Positions 24,817 to 33,158 of a DNA stretch of 35,175 nt are shown one piece after another; the stretch's first letter is position 1, and every line of letters begins with the position of its first letter. The notes under the pieces are model-generated. The model had not been told where the DNA came from. It worked only from the letters and a program-made list of their open reading frames with translations, and made no database searches. The stretch comes from JBJFCE01 sp051888775 (GTDB taxonomy: Bacteria > Bacillota > Clostridia > Lachnospirales > Lachnospiraceae). The DNA lies in contig JBJFCE010000083.1 of NCBI GenBank assembly GCA_051888775.1, forward strand, positions 1-35,175. The letters are read 5' to 3'. A program made the translations under genes and the position numbers.

Positions 24817-26121
24817 ATGCGAATGTATGACTTAATCCAAAAGAAACGTGACGGTCAGGCGCTGACAGCTGCAGAAATCGCCTATATGGTAAAAGAATAT
24901 ACAAACGGCAGCATTCCCGATTACCAGATGTCCGCCATGATGATGGCAATCTATTTTCGGGGCATGACGGAGGAAGAAACACTGTGCCTGACGATGGAAA
25001 TGGCACACAGCGGCGATATGCTGGATCTGTCCGGTATTCATGGGATCAAGGTTGACAAGCACAGTACGGGCGGTGTCGGGGATAAGACGTCACTTGCACT
25101 GACACCGATGGTTGCGGCATGTGGTGTGTCTGTTGCAAAGATGAGCGGAAGAGGACTCGGTCATACGGGCGGAACGATCGATAAGCTGGAAAGCTTTGAA
25201 GGTTTTTCTACGGAACTTTCTTCCGACCGGTTTATGACGCAGGTTAACGAGATCGGTGTGGCGATCATGGGACAGACTGCCGATCTGGCGCCGGCAGACA
25301 AAAAGCTCTATGCCCTTCGGGATGTGACGGCAACCGTGGATCAGATGTCTCTGATCGCAAGCTCCATTATGAGTAAAAAGCTGGCGGCAGGAGCGGATGC
25401 CATTGTATTGGATGTCAAGACCGGAAGCGGTGCTTTTATGAAAAAAGAAGCCGATGCAATTGCGCTGGCACAGGAAATGGTAAAGATCGGAAAAGGTGCC
25501 GGAAAGAATATGACTGCGGTGATCACCGATATGGATCAGCCTCTCGGACTGGCAGTCGGAAATGCACTTGAGGTCAAAGAAGCAATTGATACACTCCGAG
25601 GGAATGGACCGGAAGATTTTACAAAACTGTGCCTGACACTTGGAACCTATATGCTGTTAGCTGCCGGAAAGGCAGAAAATGAAGCGGATGCACAGGCAAA
25701 ATTAAGAACTGCGATTGAAAGCGGTGCGGCACTTCGTAAGCTTGCCGAGTTTGTCAAAGCCCAGGGTGGCAATGAGGAACAGGTCTATCATCCGGAGACC
25801 CTGCCAAAGGCTTCTATCATAGAACCTGTACTTGCACAGGAAAGCGGATATGTCAGTCATATTGCATGTGATGAGGTGGGTATCTGTTCGCTGATCCTTG
25901 GCGGTGGCAGGGAAACAAAAGCAGATATCATTGATCTGTCTGTCGGAATCGTCCTTTGCAAGAAAAAAGGAGATTACGTGGAAAAAGGAGAAGCGCTGGC
26001 GGTTCTGCATGCCAATGACCGAGGGAAAATGGAGGAAGCAGCAAGAAGATATCTGAATGCTGTTACGATTACGGAGAGTGCACCTGAAAAGGATGCGCTG
26101 ATCAAACAGATCATCCGCTAG
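24817..26121 (+). CDS. pdp: Pyrimidine-nucleoside phosphorylase
   Basis: Phosphorolysis of uridine, thymidine and deoxyuridine to base and (deoxy)ribose-1-phosphate in salvage and catabolism. ATG 24817 has AGGAGG 8 nt upstream; a longer in-frame extension to 24730 has no ribosome site. The 434-residue length is typical. The phosphate-binding motif KHSTGGVGDKTSL spans 81-93, and the family signature KMSGRGLGHTGGTIDKLES spans 108-126. DVKTGSGAFMK and the C-terminal barrel-sandwich domain (GYVSHIACDEVG...KKKGDYVEKGEALAVLHAND) are present. Thymidine phosphorylase (DeoA) is the close alternative; Gram-positive enzymes of this length are usually the broader Pdp type. It was probably once directly behind rlmH. 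Confidence 0.92.
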   Translation: MRMYDLIQKKRDGQALTAAEIAYMVKEYTNGSIPDYQMSAMMMAIYFRGMTEEETLCLTMEMAHSGDMLDLSGIHGIKVDKHSTGGVGDKTSLALTPMVAACGVSVAKMSGRGLGHTGGTIDKLESFEGFSTELSSDRFMTQVNEIGVAIMGQTADLAPADKKLYALRDVTATVDQMSLIASSIMSKKLAAGADAIVLDVKTGSGAFMKKEADAIALAQEMVKIGKGAGKNMTAVITDMDQPLGLAVGNALEVKEAIDTLRGNGPEDFTKLCLTLGTYMLLAAGKAENEADAQAKLRTAIESGAALRKLAEFVKAQGGNEEQVYHPETLPKASIIEPVLAQESGYVSHIACDEVGICSLILGGGRETKADIIDLSVGIVLCKKKGDYVEKGEALAVLHANDRGKMEEAARRYLNAVTITESAPEKDALIKQIIR

Positions 26122-26150
26122 GTATTTTGAAGAAAGAGGAAGAATACACC

Positions 26151-26957
26151 ATGAAACTGATCATGCTGGGTACGGGAAATGCCATGGTAACCAAATGTTA
26201 TAATACCTGTTTTGCTCTTGTAGATGGAGAACAGACTTTTTTGACCGATGCCGGAGGCGGAAACGGTATTTTGCAGCAGATTGACAAAGCCGGGATTTCT
26301 TATACGTCTATTCATGATATGTTTATCACGCATACCCATTCCGATCATATCCTCGGTGCAGTATGGCTGATTCGTAAGATCGCATCATTGATGAAACAGA
26401 ATGGTTATGAGGGGTATTTTCGGATCTATGGGCATACGGATGCCGTTGCTGCACTGCATACCATGTGCGAGCTGACACTTGCGAAGAAATTTACGGATTT
26501 CATCGGTGATCGGATTCTGTTGCATCCGGTTTTAGATGGAGATACGATCACGGTCATGAACAGACAGCTCACCTGCTTTGATATTCATTCCACCAAGCTG
26601 CTTCAATACGGCTATGCAATACACGATGAAAACGGCTATTTTCTGACCTGCCTTGGGGATGAGCCCTATACGGAAACAAGCCGGAGTTATGTAGCGCATA
26701 CGGAATGGCTTTTATGCGAGGCATTTTGCCGTTATCAGGACAGAGAACGTTTTAAACCTTATGAGAAGCATCACAGTACGGTGAAGGATGCAGCGGAGCT
26801 TGCAGAACAGCTTTCTGTAAAAAACATGATTTTGTATCATACGGAGGATACGGCATTAAACAGTCGTAAAGCGGATTATACCGCAGAAGCGAAAGCTTAT
26901 TATGCCGGAAATGTGTATGTACCGGATGATCTGGACTGCATTGATATTATGCCATAG
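26151..26957 (+). CDS. Metallo-beta-lactamase-fold hydrolase (RNase Z-like)
   Basis: A soluble MBL-fold enzyme of 268 residues. I chose ATG 26151 behind AGAGGAAG; the frame is open upstream only through a TTG. The zinc motif THTHSDH gives H61, H63, D65 and H66, and further metal-ligand candidates are D in CLGDEPYTE and H in the late ILYHTED. The overall pattern (MKLIMLGTGNA at the start, LTDAGGGNGILQQI) resembles ribonuclease Z and related phosphodiesterases, but the longer body and absence of a clear RNase Z flexible arm leave the substrate open. It lies 29 nt after pdp and is probably co-transcribed. Confidence 0.85.
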   Translation: MKLIMLGTGNAMVTKCYNTCFALVDGEQTFLTDAGGGNGILQQIDKAGISYTSIHDMFITHTHSDHILGAVWLIRKIASLMKQNGYEGYFRIYGHTDAVAALHTMCELTLAKKFTDFIGDRILLHPVLDGDTITVMNRQLTCFDIHSTKLLQYGYAIHDENGYFLTCLGDEPYTETSRSYVAHTEWLLCEAFCRYQDRERFKPYEKHHSTVKDAAELAEQLSVKNMILYHTEDTALNSRKADYTAEAKAYYAGNVYVPDDLDCIDIMP

Positions 26958-26993
26958 AAAAATGTGCTATGAATAAAAGCTGTATTTTAGCAC

Positions 26994-27110
26994 CTTATGT
27001 ACCGCTACGGACGAAGTGTAGCGAAAGCGTGCCGGTCACCGATAGGGTTATCAGTACCGGTTCCGCTTTACGGACAGTGTTTCGTAATCGTCTATATATT
27101 TGTACATAAG
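26994..27110. repeat. Structured repeat with 9-bp terminal inverted repeats (copy 1)
   Basis: The ends CTTATGTAC (26994-27002) and GTACATAAG (27102-27110) are perfect inverted repeats. Inside are hairpins CGCTAC/GTAGCG (27003-27008 with 27018-27023), a GCGAAAGC mini-hairpin, CCGGT/ACCGG (27032-27036 with 27056-27060) and TCCG/CGGA (27062-27065 with 27071-27074). A second copy lies inverted at the window end, 83 of 91 aligned bases identical. No credible gene is encoded. It resembles a MITE-like or structured-RNA repeat. Confidence 0.85.
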
Positions 27111-27129
27111 AAAGGAATTATCTATTTTT

Positions 27130-27164
27130 AGTCTGCTGGTTAGTTCTAGCAGACTTTTTATTTT
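27130..27164 (+). terminator. Intrinsic terminator before yqfC
   Basis: AGTCTGCT (27130-27137) pairs perfectly with AGCAGACT (27148-27155) around a 10-nt loop and is followed by a T-rich run. It separates the pdp-MBL transcript and the structured repeat from the yqfC operon. Confidence 0.88.
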
Positions 27165-27186
27165 CGTATACTGATATGAAAGTAGT

Positions 27187-27483
27187 ATGGGGCACTGCCG
27201 GATGGAAAAACAGAAACGTACCTTCAAGGAAGATGTTGTCAGGCGGTTTGGTCTGCCCAAGGACTGCGTTTACGGAGACTGTCTGATTCATATGGTCGGA
27301 AACCGTGAGCTGACCGTTCAAAATTATAGAAATGTCTGTCATTTTGAGGATTCCTGCATTGTTATTAACTGTAAGCATAACCGGATGCAGATTCACGGAA
27401 AGAAGCTTTCCATTACATATTATTTGGAAGATGAGCTTCGGATCGAGGGATATATCGGCAGTATTGAATTTGTTTCTTTATAG
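27187..27483 (+). CDS. yqfC: Sporulation protein YqfC
   Basis: A small protein of the YqfC/YabP family, found beside yqfD in spore formers and expressed in the mother cell in Bacillus. The 98 residues include FKEDVVRRFGLPKDCVYGDCLIHMVGNRELTV-type family sequence and HNRMQIHGKKLSITYYLEDELRIEGYIGSIEF at the C-terminus, the typical beta-rich pattern. The start is uncertain: ATG 27187 or 27202 (MEKQKRTF), neither with a strong ribosome site. It is followed by yqfD, phoH and the rest of the conserved Firmicutes cluster. I could not find a convincing sigma-E promoter upstream. Confidence 0.9.
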   Translation: MGHCRMEKQKRTFKEDVVRRFGLPKDCVYGDCLIHMVGNRELTVQNYRNVCHFEDSCIVINCKHNRMQIHGKKLSITYYLEDELRIEGYIGSIEFVSL

Positions 27484-27528
27484 GGAACACATATGGTATG
27501 AATGTCCGGACAAAAAGGCGGTGGCAAA

Positions 27529-28764
27529 GTGAGGGAGTTGTTAAGTGGCTATGTAAAGATTCGCATTTCGGGAGAATCAAAGGAACGTTTTTTGAATATG
27601 TGCCGCATGAAAAAAGTCAGAATGTGGGATTTACGGGAAGAAGCGGTTGAAACCAAAGATACGCATGAAAAAGAAGCTGCGATTGTAATGTGCATGGGGA
27701 GCAGGGAACTTTTGGAGTCGAAGAACGCCATCCGTAAGAGTGGGGTCAAGGTAGACGTGTTGGAAAAGAACGGAGTGCCGTTTTTGATACGCCATGTAAA
27801 AAAGCGGATCGTATTTGCAGTTGGAATTTTATTTTGTCTGACCTTTTTAATTGCCATGATGCAGAAAATCTGGTGTATCCGCGTTGAAGGCAATCAGAAG
27901 GTTACGAATGAGGAAATGATCACATTCCTGTCAGAGCTGGATGTCGGTATCGGATGCAATATTTCACAATTATCCTACGAGGATCTGGAATTTGAGATCA
28001 GAGAACGATTCCCTGATATCACCTGGGTATCTGTCGTCAGAAAGGGTACAACGTTGATCGTAAGGATCAAAGAAAATGAATTTTATAACCAAACGGCAGT
28101 ATATGAGGATCATACGGATCTGACGGCAGATTATGACGGAGTTATTCTGTCCATGGTAGTCAGACAGGGGGTCCCGCTTGTGAAGATCGGTGATACGGTG
28201 ACCAAAGGGGATATTCTTGTTCAGGGTGCGGTTCCGGTATTGGATGAAAACGCGCAGATCTGCAAATATCAATACTGCCATGCACAGGCCGATATCCTGA
28301 TACGGACCACACAGCAGTATGTTCAGACGATTGACAGAGTGCACGAGGTCAAGGTATACGGAACACCTGTCAGAAGCTATCAGCTGGGAATCGGGACACA
28401 TATGCTTACTGTCGGCAGAAAATGCCGTGGAGAGCTCATTCAGACGCAGAAGCAGGTGCATCAATTTGTATTGTTTGAATATCTGTATCTGCCGTTTTAT
28501 TTTAACCGGATCGAGTCGGTTCCGTATGAGATCATAACAGAAACTTATACATATGATGAAGCGAAGGAAATGCTTTTGACAGATCTGGAAAAATATTTAT
28601 ATGAATTATCGGAAAAAGGGGTACAAATTGTACAAAAAAATGTTAAAATAATAGAAAATGGTTTGACTATGCAAATCGTCGCGGATCTGACGATGGACAG
28701 AAGTGTCGGGATCAGCACCGAAACGACGGTGGAGCTTACGGATTATGGAGAAAATGACAATTGA
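27529..28764 (+). CDS. yqfD: Sporulation protein YqfD
   Basis: A bitopic membrane protein of the YqfD family, needed for sporulation in Bacillus and encoded between yqfC and phoH there too. GTG 27529 is proposed because family members begin close to RELLSGYVKIRISG; an in-frame ATG at 27502 is possible but poorly spaced from any ribosome site. An N-terminal domain of about 85 residues is followed by one membrane segment (around IVFAVGILFCLTFLIAMM) and a large external domain. The stretch WCIRVEGNQKVTNEEMITFL...ITWVSVVRKGTTLIVRIKEN resembles POTRA/FtsQ-type folds. Length of about 411 is normal. It overlaps phoH by 20 nt. Confidence 0.92.
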   Translation: MRELLSGYVKIRISGESKERFLNMCRMKKVRMWDLREEAVETKDTHEKEAAIVMCMGSRELLESKNAIRKSGVKVDVLEKNGVPFLIRHVKKRIVFAVGILFCLTFLIAMMQKIWCIRVEGNQKVTNEEMITFLSELDVGIGCNISQLSYEDLEFEIRERFPDITWVSVVRKGTTLIVRIKENEFYNQTAVYEDHTDLTADYDGVILSMVVRQGVPLVKIGDTVTKGDILVQGAVPVLDENAQICKYQYCHAQADILIRTTQQYVQTIDRVHEVKVYGTPVRSYQLGIGTHMLTVGRKCRGELIQTQKQVHQFVLFEYLYLPFYFNRIESVPYEIITETYTYDEAKEMLLTDLEKYLYELSEKGVQIVQKNVKIIENGLTMQIVADLTMDRSVGISTETTVELTDYGENDN

Positions 28765-29773
28765 ACTTGCCTGTGATATTCGCGATATGCAGAATGTCTT
28801 CGGAGCAAATGACACCTATGTAAAAAAACTGGAGCATGATCTGGATGTGATGATTCTGGATCGGAACGGTGTGATTAAGATCACCGGAACCGAAGAGAAT
28901 GCAAAAAAAGCTGAGGGAATTTTGCAGAAGCTGATTACCCTTTCAAAAAGAGGAACTATGATAGAAGAACAGAAAGTCAATTATGCAATCGATATGTCAA
29001 AAGACAACGAAGAAGACGGACTGCTTTCGATCGATCATGAGCTGATCTGTCATACGGTAAACGGAAAGCCGTTAAAGCCCAAAACACTCGGGCAGAAAAA
29101 ATATGTGGATGCGATTCGGGATCATATGATCGTATTTGGGCTTGGTCCTGCCGGAACCGGAAAAACCTATCTGGCAATGGCAATGGCGATTACCGCATTT
29201 AAAAACGAAGAAGTCGGAAGGATCATTCTGACACGCCCTGCCATTGAAGCGGGGGAGAAGCTCGGTTTCCTTCCGGGAGACTTACAGAGTAAGGTTGATC
29301 CGTATCTGAGACCGCTGTATGATGCACTGTACCAGATCATGGGTGCGGAGAGCTTTACCAAAAATATGGAAAAGGGATTGATAGAGGTTGCACCGCTTGC
29401 CTATATGCGTGGAAGAACATTGGATAATGCATACATTATTCTGGATGAAGCACAGAACACGACGCCCGCGCAGATGAAAATGTTTTTGACCAGAATCGGG
29501 TTCGGAAGCAAGGTCATCATTACCGGTGACCAGTCCCAGAAGGATCTGGCAAAGGACATGCAGTCCGGTCTGGATGTTGCGATTAAAGTCCTGAAAAATG
29601 TGGACGAAATTGCATTTTGCAATCTGACCAGCAAGGATGTTGTCAGACATCCGCTCGTACAAAAAATTGTAAAGGCATACGAAAGTTATGAAGAAAAGGA
29701 AAACGCTCGAAAAGAACGATATATCCAGAAAGAGAGAAGAAGTGACAGAGGACAGCGAAAGCAGGAACGCTAA
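28745..29773 (+). CDS. phoH: PhoH-like ATPase
   Basis: A cytosolic P-loop ATPase of the PhoH/PhoL family, linked by context to RNA metabolism and ribosome maturation with YbeY. ATG 28745 (MEKMTIELACD) gives 343 residues; ATG 28754 is an alternative. A small N-terminal KH-like domain (about 5-65) precedes the ATPase: Walker A GPAGTGKT at 134-141, LTRPAIEAGEKLGFLPGD (162-179), Walker B LDEAQN at 233-238, and TGDQSQKDL later. The C-terminus is a charged tail after residue 315. The position between yqfD and ybeY is the usual Firmicutes arrangement. Identification is secure; the cellular substrate is not established. Confidence 0.95.
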   Translation: MEKMTIELACDIRDMQNVFGANDTYVKKLEHDLDVMILDRNGVIKITGTEENAKKAEGILQKLITLSKRGTMIEEQKVNYAIDMSKDNEEDGLLSIDHELICHTVNGKPLKPKTLGQKKYVDAIRDHMIVFGLGPAGTGKTYLAMAMAITAFKNEEVGRIILTRPAIEAGEKLGFLPGDLQSKVDPYLRPLYDALYQIMGAESFTKNMEKGLIEVAPLAYMRGRTLDNAYIILDEAQNTTPAQMKMFLTRIGFGSKVIITGDQSQKDLAKDMQSGLDVAIKVLKNVDEIAFCNLTSKDVVRHPLVQKIVKAYESYEEKENARKERYIQKERRSDRGQRKQER

Positions 29774-30947
29774 AGGGAAAAAGCTTGTACTGCAGATCTT
29801 GTCCTATGTGCTGCCGGTTCTTTTTTGTGCGGCAGCAAGCTTTTTGTATCCGATTCCGATAGATGAGAAGATCAGAACAAATGTCCTTGTGATATTATTG
29901 TTGTTTGTTCTTTGGTTTGCGGAAAAGAGAAGCAGGCTTGCCGGAGAATACTTATATGACAATGCGGCTCATACAGAGCGATTTCATACGGCATTTCCGC
30001 TCTTGTTCGCTATTTCCTGTTTCTTTCCGATGTTTACGAAGACCGGATGGCCACTGTTGTTTTTCGCGGTAGTGCTGACATTGTTTTCGGACTGTGTCAC
30101 CGGAATGGTTTCGTATGTGTTGATTTTAAGCTTTACCTGTCTGGTCGGACAGGTTGATTTTCATACTTTCCTGTTTTATTTTATCAGCGGAGTCTGTGCG
30201 GTGATTTTGTTTTCCGCGTTGGACGAACGGTTTAAGATTGAAATTCCGTTGATTTTATCCCTGTTGTGTTTTGTGGTATCTTTGTGTGCCAATATTGTGA
30301 TTACACAGAATGCCAATCTTTCCTTACAGATGTTTCTGGTTCCGTGCATCAGTCTGTTCTTAAACACCGTGCTGATCGTCATGTTTTTATGGTATGTCAA
30401 TATGGCGATCGTCAGCCGGGAAAAAACGCGGTATCAGGAGATCAATGATCCAGAATATGAGTTAATGTCCAAGATTCGCGAGGCCGGAAAGGATTATTAT
30501 TATCATGCGATCCACACCGCATATCTTTGCAACAGAATTGCATCCAGACTGTCCATGGATACGGATGCGGTCCGCGCTGCCGGATTTTATCACAGTGCCG
30601 GTGTTGTAAAAGGTGAAGATAATTTATCCAATCTGCTTACGGTATGCAGGGAATACGAGTTTCCGGATAAGGTATGTGAGATTCTGAAAGAATACAAGGC
30701 AGGAGGCAGGATACGTACGAAAGAGGCTGCGATTGTGACAATGTCCGCTGCGGTCATTGATTCCATTATGTATCTGTTTGCCCAGAATCCGAAGGCAACG
30801 ATCCAGTACAGTGAAGTGATCGGAACCTTATTCCGTAAAAAGACGGACAAGGGTATTTTTGAGCAGTGTGATATTTCTATCCGCGAAATGAATCAGATGA
30901 AAAAAATACTGATGGAGGAAAAGTTATATTATGACTTTTTACGTTGA
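29688..30947 (+). CDS. Degenerate HD-domain membrane protein in the pgpH (yqfF) position
   Basis: In Firmicutes the slot between phoH and ybeY normally holds PgpH, a 7TM-HD phosphodiesterase for cyclic di-AMP of about 700 residues. This protein has only 419: no large N-terminal external domain, about seven membrane segments (35-245), then a C-terminal HD-like domain. The HD ligands are lost: the HD dyad reads H302-S303 in GFYHSAGVV, the usual REHHGT region reads KEYKAGG (334-340), and the late aspartate region reads MSAAVIDS. H273 survives. It is probably not a phosphodiesterase but may still sense or scaffold. The 86-nt overlap with phoH suggests the real start is later, possibly GTG 29742 or TTG 29784. 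Confidence 0.85.
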   Translation: MKKRKTLEKNDISRKREEVTEDSESRNAKGKKLVLQILSYVLPVLFCAAASFLYPIPIDEKIRTNVLVILLLFVLWFAEKRSRLAGEYLYDNAAHTERFHTAFPLLFAISCFFPMFTKTGWPLLFFAVVLTLFSDCVTGMVSYVLILSFTCLVGQVDFHTFLFYFISGVCAVILFSALDERFKIEIPLILSLLCFVVSLCANIVITQNANLSLQMFLVPCISLFLNTVLIVMFLWYVNMAIVSREKTRYQEINDPEYELMSKIREAGKDYYYHAIHTAYLCNRIASRLSMDTDAVRAAGFYHSAGVVKGEDNLSNLLTVCREYEFPDKVCEILKEYKAGGRIRTKEAAIVTMSAAVIDSIMYLFAQNPKATIQYSEVIGTLFRKKTDKGIFEQCDISIREMNQMKKILMEEKLYYDFLR

Positions 30948-31437
30948 TACGGAAACGGAGAACAGACTCCCGTTTGATATTGAAGTACTCGGTACACAGA
31001 TCGCAGAAGCGGTGCTGGAAGAGGAATGCTGCCCGTACGAAGCGCAGATTAATTTTTTGTTGACCGATGATCGTGGGATTCATGAAATGAATCGGCAGTT
31101 TCGGGGAATCGACCGACCGACGGATGTACTGTCTTTCCCGAATGTTGAATTTGAAAAAGAAGCTGCGTTTGATGGGTTGGAGGAATGCAGTGAAGATTTT
31201 TTCGACCCGGACACGGGAGAACTGGTTCTCGGAGATATTGTAGTCTCACAGGACAAAGTATTTGAACAGGCACAAAATTACGGGCACAGTGTAAAACGGG
31301 AGTTTGCGTTTCTGATCGCACATTCCATGCTGCATCTGTGCGGTTATGATCATATGACGCCTGAGGAAGCGGCGAGAATGGAAGAAAAGCAGGAGCTGAT
31401 TTTAAATCAGCTCGGTATTACGAGAGAGCCGGTATAA
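30931..31437 (+). CDS. ybeY: Endoribonuclease YbeY
   Basis: A zinc endoribonuclease acting in 16S rRNA 3'-end maturation and ribosome quality control. The metal motif HSMLHLCGYDH gives H131, H135 and H141, and DRPTDVLSFP (61-70) and LGDIVVS (100-106) are conserved. The 168-residue length is close to normal; an acidic loop at about 72-97 is longer than in the shortest members. GGAGG lies about 14 nt before the start, and the gene overlaps the preceding HD-like gene by 17 nt. In many Firmicutes dgkA, cdd and era follow; here a flippase gene follows instead. Confidence 0.96.
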   Translation: MTFYVDTETENRLPFDIEVLGTQIAEAVLEEECCPYEAQINFLLTDDRGIHEMNRQFRGIDRPTDVLSFPNVEFEKEAAFDGLEECSEDFFDPDTGELVLGDIVVSQDKVFEQAQNYGHSVKREFAFLIAHSMLHLCGYDHMTPEEAARMEEKQELILNQLGITREPV

Positions 31438-31475
31438 AACGGAACAGATACGGATGAAAGGAAAAGGGATTCAAT

Positions 31476-33104
31476 ATGATGGATTTAAAGAGACAACGAA
31501 AGCTGATTAACTTATTTCTGGGGTTATCCTATTTTGTCTGTTTCTCAAGATTTATCCCTCTTTGCAATCAGATCGGAGAGGAAGGTGTCGGGTTATTTGC
31601 CGCGGCATTTGTGTTGTATTTCATATATACGACTTTGATACAGGAAGTGTTTTCCGAACAGGTTGCGCGTATGATTAACAGCCGGATGCGCCGCGATCAA
31701 TATAAAAATGCCGGACAGGTATTTGATTTTGCGCTGGTCATAGGAGCCGGAGGCGGAATTGTCATATGTGTACTGGTATTTCTGTTATCAGGATTTCTAT
31801 CTGAACATCTGCTGCTTATGAATCACGCGGCAGATACACTTAAGTATCTGGCACCCGCATTTGCGTTTTGTACGGTGACGGCAGTTTTTTCCGCTTATTT
31901 GAAAGGTGTAGGAGATCATATTACCGATGCATTGCTTCGCCTCGGAACAGAATTGCTTATTACATTACTTTGCATTGTGATGTCCGGAACGACCTATCGT
32001 CATGGTGTCCAGGTGGGAAAACTGCTGCATCAGGATATTTTCGGTGCGGTTTACGGAGCGCGCGGCTGCGGCATTGCCGTAAGTCTGGGGGCGTTTCTGA
32101 TGCTTTTGGTATATATTCTGTTCTATGCACAGACAAAAGTGGCTTTTAAGAGAAGGACTCTGAAAGACATTTCTGCGAGAGAGGAAGAAACCGTAGCTTA
32201 TGCACGTGTAATGTTTGTATCTCCTGTAGTATCCTATGTGTCGGCTTTTTTGGTAAGTGCATGCCTGTTGGTACAGGAACGTATGTTGACATACCGCGTC
32301 AACGTCCTGAACGGAGAAAATCCGCAGCAGACGATCAATGCCTGTGCATTGTTTGGACGGTATTTTGGAAAAGGTGCTGTGTTTGTACTGTTTCCGCTGG
32401 CGATGGTTTATTCCATTTATCATGGTATGGCGTTGTATATCAGGCGCTCTTTGAATCAGGAGGATCGGAAAGGCGTCAGGGATTCGATGCAGCTTCGACT
32501 TCGTAAATATATGGCTGTGTTTTTACCGATTATGGTGTTCATTTCGGTATTTGCAAAGCCGCTGATGGGGTTTGTAAGCAATGGAGAGATTGCGGATGTG
32601 TCAGGTGCTGTTAGTGTGGGCGCTTTGTCCGTATTTTTCTTCGGACTGGCATATATTTATGCTCAAGTGTGTGTTGCCATGGATAAAAAACTCTACATTC
32701 TTGTTATTCATGCAGCGGCATTTATTGTACATTTGCTGTCATTGCAGATTGGTATGAAGATCTGTACACATCCGGTAACGGCAATCGGTGTCGCAGAACT
32801 GATCATATCTGTCCTGATGGCGATTGCTTATGGTGTGTTGATAACGATGCAGTTGGATTACAGACACAATTTACTGCATTTGATCAAGCCGCTCATTGGA
32901 AGCGTTGTGTCCGGCGGACTGGGAATGCTGATTGTATTATTGCTTGGCGGAAAAACGGCGGATATTTTGATACTGTTGATCGGCGGAATCGTATTTTTGG
33001 TTCTGTATCTGATCATCATGGCGGCGCTTCACGGCTTCAGCAAAAAAGAATTGGCAGCACTTCCGGGAGGAGAATTTTTGATCAGGTTGTTTTATTATCG
33101 CTAG
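31476..33104 (+). CDS. SpoVB/MurJ-type lipid-linked oligosaccharide flippase
   Basis: A 542-residue membrane protein of the MOP superfamily (polysaccharide biosynthesis / SpoVB group) with about 13-14 membrane segments. The opening LINLFLGLSYFVCFSRFIPLCNQIGEEGVGLFAAAF is the usual first-helix pattern. SAYLKGVGDHITDALLRLGTELL (about 141-163) matches the region YLRGIGNxxxxAxxQ of SpoVB relatives. Arg/Lys residues at helix ends fit a lipid-phosphate exporter. In spore formers SpoVB acts in cortex formation; paralogues export other glycans, so spoVB is likely but not certain and I leave the symbol blank. ATG 31479 is an alternative start. Confidence 0.85.
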   Translation: MMDLKRQRKLINLFLGLSYFVCFSRFIPLCNQIGEEGVGLFAAAFVLYFIYTTLIQEVFSEQVARMINSRMRRDQYKNAGQVFDFALVIGAGGGIVICVLVFLLSGFLSEHLLLMNHAADTLKYLAPAFAFCTVTAVFSAYLKGVGDHITDALLRLGTELLITLLCIVMSGTTYRHGVQVGKLLHQDIFGAVYGARGCGIAVSLGAFLMLLVYILFYAQTKVAFKRRTLKDISAREEETVAYARVMFVSPVVSYVSAFLVSACLLVQERMLTYRVNVLNGENPQQTINACALFGRYFGKGAVFVLFPLAMVYSIYHGMALYIRRSLNQEDRKGVRDSMQLRLRKYMAVFLPIMVFISVFAKPLMGFVSNGEIADVSGAVSVGALSVFFFGLAYIYAQVCVAMDKKLYILVIHAAAFIVHLLSLQIGMKICTHPVTAIGVAELIISVLMAIAYGVLITMQLDYRHNLLHLIKPLIGSVVSGGLGMLIVLLLGGKTADILILLIGGIVFLVLYLIIMAALHGFSKKELAALPGGEFLIRLFYYR

Positions 33105-33110
33105 AATCAT

Positions 33111-33141
33111 TGAATAATCAGTTTTAAATATGCCGATACTA
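33111..33141 (+). promoter_or_regulatory. Possible sigma-G promoter for the BofC-like gene
   Basis: TGAATA (33111-33116), 18-bp spacer, GATACTA (33135-33141) fits the forespore sigma-G consensus TGAATA / CATACTA at all but one base, and Bacillus bofC is sigma-G controlled. Against it: transcription would start near 33148, inside the AAGGAG ribosome site (33147-33152), leaving almost no leader. Confidence 0.35.
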
Positions 33142-33158
33142 TGCAAAAGGAGTCTGGT

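Noticed and set aside
26962..26993. Terminator GTGCTA...TAGCAC after the MBL gene
   Set aside because: The stem is only 6 bp with an 18-nt interior and no T tract on the + strand; the real terminator is at 27130-27164.
27051..27260. Open frame on the - strand across the structured repeat
   Set aside because: It overlaps the repeat, the terminator and the yqfC start, has no ribosome site and a random-looking translation.
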